Positions 59,108 to 64,000 of a stretch of DNA of 64,000 nucleotides are shown piece by piece. The position numbers and the translations under genes were made by a program. Numbering within the stretch: position 1 is the stretch's first letter; the number at the start of each line of letters is the position of its first letter. Origin of the DNA: Candidatus Dormiibacterota bacterium (lineage in GTDB: Bacteria > Chloroflexota > Dormibacteria > Aeolococcales > Bog-877); NCBI GenBank assembly GCA_027313505.1, contig DAHVDN010000003.1, positions 38,374-102,373 of the forward strand, read 5' to 3'. A model generated the notes under the pieces. That model ran no database searches and was not told the DNA's origin. It was given only the letters and a program-made list of their open reading frames with translations.

Positions 59108-60290
59108 GGCACCGGAGGAAGCCACCTCCGGTGCTGCCGAAGGCCGCCCGCTGACGCGGCTTCCGTCTGATCCCCACGCCCGCCCTGACCGGATTGCGAG
59201 TCTGGTTGGGATGTGCGTTGGGGCCAGCGGCGGCAGCCTTTACGGCGCAATCCTGATCCAGCGGATCGGAGGACCCCTGTCCACCTGGCAGGGAGCGATC
59301 ATCAGCCTCGGCCTGGGACTCGGGTTGGGTTGCGCAGTTGGCTACATTCTGGGTCCCAATCTCACGGTGCGACCATATTTCTGGGCCGAGGAGCAACTGG
59401 CCACCCTCCCCCCATCGGAGCTCCTGGGCGTCTTGGGTGGCGTCATCGTGGCCTTGGCCATTGCCGCCCTGGTGGCGTTGATTGCCAGTGGGCTCCCCTT
59501 TGGTCTGGGATGGGTGGTGGCGGTCTTGGTGGCCGCGGTGCTGGTGCCCCTTGGGCTCACCGTGGGCCGGCGGAGGCGTCGGGATTTCGCGATGATGGGG
59601 CTGCCACTCTCCTCGACCGGGCCGCCACTTGCCAGGGTGGTGGTTGACACCAGCGCCGTTATAGATGGACGGCTACTTGACCTTGCCCGTGGAGGGTTCT
59701 GCCTCTACCAGCTGGTCATCCCCCAGTTTGTGCTCGAAGAGCTCCAGGCGGTAGCCGATTCAGGCGACCCCATTCGGCGCTCACGCGGTCGCCGCGGTAT
59801 CGCGATGCTGGAGGAACTTCGAGCGCTTCCCGGGCTGGACCTCACCTTTCCGACAGTGGACTATCCGTCCATGTCTGAGGTGGACGCCAGGCTGGTCAGG
59901 CTGGCTCGTGAAGAGGGGGCTTCGATTCTAACGGTCGATTTCAATCTGGACCGGGTGGCTCAGATCGCGGGGCTTCGAGTCTTGAACCTAAACCAGCTAG
60001 CGACAGCCCTGAGGCCCTCTCTGGTCGCTGGAGAACGCGTCCAGGTCGAGGTGGTCAAGGAGGGGCGGGAGCCCGAGCAGGGAGTGGGCTACCTTGACGA
60101 CGGCACCATGCTGGTGGTGGAGGGCGGACGCGCACACCTCGGTGACACGGTTCCGGTGGTCGTCCGCAGCGTGATCCAGACGGCCTCTGGGCGCATGATC
60201 TTTGCCCAGGTGGACCCCGACCAGAAGCTGGAATCCCCGGGCCGACGCGGTGCCCGGCGTCCTCGCTCCGCGGATGGGGGGCACGCTTGA
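59085..60290 (+). CDS. PIN/TRAM domain membrane protein (YacL-like)
   Basis: N-terminal TM segments, VVVDTSAVIDGRLLDLARGGF PIN domain, VEVVKEGREPEQGVGYLDDGTMLVVEGGRAHLGDTVPVVV TRAM domain; start approximate. Confidence 0.9.
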   Translation, partial: AMAETPPEAPEEATSGAAEGRPLTRLPSDPHARPDRIASLVGMCVGASGGSLYGAILIQRIGGPLSTWQGAIISLGLGLGLGCAVGYILGPNLTVRPYFWAEEQLATLPPSELLGVLGGVIVALAIAALVALIASGLPFGLGWVVAVLVAAVLVPLGLTVGRRRRRDFAMMGLPLSSTGPPLARVVVDTSAVIDGRLLDLARGGFCLYQLVIPQFVLEELQAVADSGDPIRRSRGRRGIAMLEELRALPGLDLTFPTVDYPSMSEVDARLVRLAREEGASILTVDFNLDRVAQIAGLRVLNLNQLATALRPSLVAGERVQVEVVKEGREPEQGVGYLDDGTMLVVEGGRAHLGDTVPVVVRSVIQTASGRMIFAQVDPDQKLESPGRRGARRPRSADGGHA

Positions 60291-60994
60291 GCGAGGCGCG
60301 CCCTTCGGGCGGAGTCAGCGCACTGGTGCCCGCTGCAGGAGTTGGAGCCCGCTTCGGCGGGAACAAGATTTGGGCTGATCTCTGGGGCTATCCTGTGCTC
60401 GGCTGGGTGTTGCGCGCGCTGGGTGACCCCGGAAGCGGGGTCTCGGAGGTGGTGGTGGTCATCGATTCCAAGGACCATCACAGAGTTGTGGAACTGAGTG
60501 CAGCTCTCACTCCCGGGCTGACCTGCACCTGCGTTGATGGCGGGCCGCGCCGCCAGGATTCGGTATCGAATGGGCTTGCCTGCTGCACCAAGCAGATGGT
60601 GGTGGTCCACGATGGGGCCAGGCCCGGGGTATCCACCGATCTCCTGGCACGGGTCATAGAGGCCGCTCGACGAGTCGGAGCCTCAACCGCATATGTGCCG
60701 GTGGTGGATAGTACTGCTCAGATCGGAGGTGGGCTGTTGCAGCGGGTCTTGAAACGATCCGAGTTGGGTTCCATCCAGACTCCTCAGGCCTTTGAGCATG
60801 AACTGCTAGTTAGGGCTCACGAGAACGCCATGGCGCGTGGCCTCGAAGCCGATGACGACGCTGCTCTGGTGCTCGCTCTAGGGCAACCGGTGGCCGCCGT
60901 CCTGGGCGATGCGCGTAACCTGAAGGTAACCAAGGAACAGGACATGGACGCCCTTCGTGCGTGGTTGACGCAACCGGTGGGGGGGCGCTCGTAG
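60287..60994 (+). CDS. ispD: 2-C-methyl-D-erythritol 4-phosphate cytidylyltransferase
   Basis: ALVPAAGVGARFGGNKIWADLWGYPVLGWVL, VVVHDGARPGVS, IQTPQAFEHELLVRAHENA. Confidence 0.95.
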   Translation: MSEARPSGGVSALVPAAGVGARFGGNKIWADLWGYPVLGWVLRALGDPGSGVSEVVVVIDSKDHHRVVELSAALTPGLTCTCVDGGPRRQDSVSNGLACCTKQMVVVHDGARPGVSTDLLARVIEAARRVGASTAYVPVVDSTAQIGGGLLQRVLKRSELGSIQTPQAFEHELLVRAHENAMARGLEADDDAALVLALGQPVAAVLGDARNLKVTKEQDMDALRAWLTQPVGGRS

Positions 60995-61491
60995 TGGAGC
61001 GTCGGCATCCAGGCATCGGCCTGGGGTTTGATGTTCATCGCTTTGGAGCTCCCGGTCCCTTGCGGTTGGGAGGCATCGTCATCGACCACCCGGTGGGACT
61101 CCTGGGCCATTCCGACGCAGACGCACTTTGCCATGCGGTGGCGGATGCGGTCCTAGGCGCCGCGGGCCTTGGAGATCTCGGCGAGCACTTTCCATCATCG
61201 GATGAGAGGTGGCGAGGAGCCTCCTCTCTTCGCATCCTGGAGTTGGTGGCCGCGCTTCTCCCACCGCTGGGCCTGGTCGTCGCCGGTGCTGACGCCACGG
61301 TCGTGGCAGAGCAACCACGCCTGGCCCCTCACCGGTCGGCGATGATCCTTGCCATCCGGACGGCACTGAGTCTGCCCGAGGGGGCACTTTCGATCAAGGT
61401 GAAGTCCAGCGATGGATTTGGGATCATCGGAGGTACGGAGGGGGTGGCGGCGCTGGCGGTCGCCACAGTGGTTCGGGAGACCGCCTCCTGA
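60994..61491 (+). CDS. ispF: 2-C-methyl-D-erythritol 2,4-cyclodiphosphate synthase
   Basis: GLGFDVHRFG, GHSDADALCHAVADAVLGAAGLGDLGEHFPSSD, SIKVKSSDGFGIIGGTEGVAALAVATV; GTG start overlapping ispD stop. Confidence 0.95.
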   Translation: MERRHPGIGLGFDVHRFGAPGPLRLGGIVIDHPVGLLGHSDADALCHAVADAVLGAAGLGDLGEHFPSSDERWRGASSLRILELVAALLPPLGLVVAGADATVVAEQPRLAPHRSAMILAIRTALSLPEGALSIKVKSSDGFGIIGGTEGVAALAVATVVRETAS

Positions 61492-61510
61492 TCCCAATAA
61501 CATAGGAACC

Positions 61511-62938
61511 GTGACATTTAACCTTTTCAACACGATGAGTGGGGAGGTGGAGCCGCTCACCCCCCTACATCCGGGCCGTTTGGGCATGTACACCTGCGGG
61601 CCCACAGTCCACGACCAAGCGCACATCGGGAACCTCCGGACCTATCTGGCGGAGGACCTCTTGCGTCGCCATTTGGAGGCGCGAGGTCTGCAGGTCACCC
61701 AGGTCATGAACGTAACCGATGTCGACGACAAGATCATTGCCAAGGCGACCGCGGCACACATGGATCTGCACCAATTCACTGCTCCCTTTACCGAGGTCTT
61801 CTTCGTGGACCTCGATCGGTTGGGGGTTCAGCCCGCTCATCACTATCCGCGGGCGACTGATTACATCGGCCAGATGATCCAGCTCGTGCAGCGGTTGCTG
61901 GACAGCGGCCATGCATATCGGAGTGAGGGCTCAGTCTACTTCCGGATCTCCTCATTCCCGGGCTACGGTCGGCTCTCTCATCTGGACATTTCCGGGCTGA
62001 GAACTGGTGGCAGTGGGCGCATCGACAGCGATGAGTACGAGGCCAAGGAAACGGTGAGGGACTTTGTCTTGTGGAAGGCGGGCGCGGAGGGAGACCTGGC
62101 CGCGTGGGAATCGCCGTTCGGCTGGGGGAGGCCGGGGTGGCACCTAGAGTGCTCGGCAATGGCGATGGACCTCCTTGGGGATTCTTTCGATCTTCACTGT
62201 GGTGGCGTGGACAACAAGTTTCCCCACCATGAGAACGAGATTGCCCAGTCTGAGTCGGCCACCGGCAAGACCTTCGTGAAGCACTGGTTCCACCCTGAGC
62301 ACCTTCTGATTGCGGGAGGGAAGATGGCCAAGTCGCAGGGGAACTTCGTCACCCTCAGCACCCTGATCGATCGGGGCCAGTCTCCCCTGACGGTCCGGTA
62401 CCTCCTCCTGACCGGTGCGCACTACCGCCACAAGCTCCAGTTCAAGGAAGAGCTCTTGGTCGAGGCGGAAAAGGACGTGGAGCGACTGACGGCGTTCTGG
62501 AAGCGCTGCTCGGCCGGTTTGACAGATCTGCTCCCAACTCGTGACTCTCGTGACCCCCTGGCCGATGCCGCTCGGAGAGCCTCCGATCTCTTTGAGGCGG
62601 CTTTGGACGATGACCTAAACATGCCTGACGCAATTGCCACCACCTTCGATCTACTGCGCGAGGGGAACCGCCTGTTGGACCAGGGACGCGCGGGCAGGCA
62701 GGGTTGCCTCGCAGCGCTCGACGCCCTCCGTCAGGTCGATACCCGACTGGGCCTTATCGAGAAGTCGGCCGCAGTGACTCAGGAACTCAGCGACGCAGAG
62801 AGGGATTTGCTCAATTTGCGGGACCGCGCACGGCAGGACCGTGACTTCGCGGAGTCGGATCGGCTTCGCGATCAGCTGCTGGAGTCGGGGGTTCAGGTGG
62901 AGGACACCAAGGTCGGCACCCGCTGGCACCGGGTCTAA
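61511..62938 (+). CDS. cysS: Cysteine--tRNA ligase
   Basis: FNLFNTMSGEVEPLTPLHPGRLGMYTCGPTVHDQAHIGNLRTYL, GGVDNKFPHHENEIAQSESATG, KMAKSQGNF; GTG 61511. Confidence 0.95.
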   Translation: MTFNLFNTMSGEVEPLTPLHPGRLGMYTCGPTVHDQAHIGNLRTYLAEDLLRRHLEARGLQVTQVMNVTDVDDKIIAKATAAHMDLHQFTAPFTEVFFVDLDRLGVQPAHHYPRATDYIGQMIQLVQRLLDSGHAYRSEGSVYFRISSFPGYGRLSHLDISGLRTGGSGRIDSDEYEAKETVRDFVLWKAGAEGDLAAWESPFGWGRPGWHLECSAMAMDLLGDSFDLHCGGVDNKFPHHENEIAQSESATGKTFVKHWFHPEHLLIAGGKMAKSQGNFVTLSTLIDRGQSPLTVRYLLLTGAHYRHKLQFKEELLVEAEKDVERLTAFWKRCSAGLTDLLPTRDSRDPLADAARRASDLFEAALDDDLNMPDAIATTFDLLREGNRLLDQGRAGRQGCLAALDALRQVDTRLGLIEKSAAVTQELSDAERDLLNLRDRARQDRDFAESDRLRDQLLESGVQVEDTKVGTRWHRV

Positions 62939-63705
62939 TGCCCGAGGTCCTCTACGGACGCAACCCTGTCAGGGAGGCCCTCCGTGCCGGTCGGAGACTC
63001 CGACGCCTGTTGGTTGCGCCGGGTTTGGAGCACGATCAGCGAGTTGGAGAAATACTGCTTCTGGCTCGACACATTGGGATTGCCCCGGAGACGACCGAGA
63101 GAGCCCATCTGGCGGACATCGCCCACTCTGAACATCATCAAGGGGTGGCGGGGTACTTTGACAGTCGGCAGCTGCCGGGGATGGAGTTCGTGCGCCGCCT
63201 GGTCCAGGAACATCGTCCCGGATGGCCGCCACTGATCGTTTGCCTCGATGGGGTTCAGGACCCGCAGAACCTGGGTTCCCTGGCGCGGGCTGCGGAATCG
63301 CTCGGGGTCGACGCCATGGTGCTTCCAAAGCACCGGACGGCCCCTGCTTCGGCGGCAGCAGTCAAAGCCAGTGCTGGAGCGTTGGAGCATCTCCCCTTAG
63401 TTAGGGTAGTCAACCTCTCTCAAACGCTCCAGGAGCTGACGGAGCTTGGCGTCTTGGTGGTCGGTCTGGATCAGGAGGCGGACACTCAAACTGACCAGGC
63501 CGACTTCCGACAACCTGTAGCCATCGTGGTGGGATCTGAGGGGGAGGGGCTGCGTCATCTCACAAAGCGTCGCTGTGAGCTGCTTATCTCCATCCCCATG
63601 GGTGGCCGCGTGGACTCGCTGAATGCCGCCGTCGCCGGTTCAGTGGTGCTATACGAGGTCGCCAGGCAGAGGGGGTTTTCATTTCCGGGAACGTTGGTCG
63701 GGTAG
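62938..63705 (+). CDS. rlmB: SpoU/TrmH-family 23S rRNA (guanosine-2'-O)-methyltransferase, RlmB-like
   Basis: YGRNPVREALRAGRRLRRLLVAPG, LDGVQDPQNLGSLARAAESLGVDAMVLPKH, IVVGSEGEGL, ISIPMGGRVDSLNAAVAGSVVLYE. Confidence 0.92.
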   Translation: MPEVLYGRNPVREALRAGRRLRRLLVAPGLEHDQRVGEILLLARHIGIAPETTERAHLADIAHSEHHQGVAGYFDSRQLPGMEFVRRLVQEHRPGWPPLIVCLDGVQDPQNLGSLARAAESLGVDAMVLPKHRTAPASAAAVKASAGALEHLPLVRVVNLSQTLQELTELGVLVVGLDQEADTQTDQADFRQPVAIVVGSEGEGLRHLTKRRCELLISIPMGGRVDSLNAAVAGSVVLYEVARQRGFSFPGTLVG

Positions 63706-63734
63706 CTGTTTCGCCTCTATACTTCGCTTCCGGT

Positions 63735-63806
63735 GCCGACGTAGCTCAGTGGTAGAGCAGCTGTTTTGTAAACAGCTGGCCGTCAGTTCGAATCTGACCG
63801 TCGGCT
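63735..63806 (+). tRNA. tRNA-Thr (UGU)
   Basis: GCCGACGTAGCTCAGTGGTAGAGCAGCTGTTTTGTAAACAGCTGGCCGTCAGTTCGAATCTGACCGTCGGCT: complete cloverleaf, anticodon TGT. Confidence 0.95.
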
Positions 63807-64000
63807 CCCAGATCTGATCTCAGAAGATTGCAGGAGGTTAAAGTCCCATGCAGCCAGGTTGCAGTCACTGTTGCAGTCCAGTCCTGAGCCAGTCAAACTG
63901 CGGGCAGCCTTGGATGGGGTCGGGCCTTCCGAGGGCAGCGCATGGGGTCTGGGTCGGGGGGCGCCTCTCATCGGGTCGTCGACCAGCGGCCCACCTGGTC

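Noticed and set aside
58136-59125. 329-aa minus-strand ORF
   Set aside because: Antisense to clpC; shadow ORF from codon bias
1-64000. CRISPR arrays, transposons, prophage or defence islands
   Set aside because: No regularly spaced repeats, and no transposase, integrase, Cas or toxin-antitoxin-like proteins seen in the supplied translations

Overview
This 64 kb high-GC bacterial chromosomal window is densely packed with mostly housekeeping genes. I see no transposase, integrase, phage module or CRISPR array. From left to right: a truncated membrane protein, amidohydrolase, GT4 glycosyltransferase, MFS transporter, MBL hydrolase, RNase HII (-), acyl-CoA carboxylase beta, class V aminotransferase, glutamate dehydrogenase (-), transketolase/6-phosphogluconolactonase/ribulose-phosphate epimerase, a four-gene pyruvate dehydrogenase-type complex, an F420:NADPH reductase-like gene (-), a chelatase ChlD-ChlI pair, lepA-hemW, a CIRCE-controlled hrcA-grpE-dnaJ-hsp20 cluster without dnaK, rsmE (-), rpsU-ybeY-pth-mfd-mazG-DivIC-like, two CAU-anticodon tRNAs, ftsH, DUF2520-panB-panC, rpsA, a Clp_N-only cluster followed by clpC, yacL-ispD-ispF-cysS-rlmB, and tRNA-Thr. 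The most interesting signals are: (1) a Clp_N-only gene just upstream of clpC that duplicates the ClpC N-domain and is split in two by a reading-frame change in its second Clp_N domain; (2) several genes with no ATG/GTG/TTG start (rpsU with a perfect Shine-Dalgarno before CTG, a ChlD-type chelatase with an overlapping CTG, and ybeY); (3) -10-like motifs directly before start codons, suggesting leaderless transcripts. All calls come from reading the sequence and supplied translations; no database search was run.
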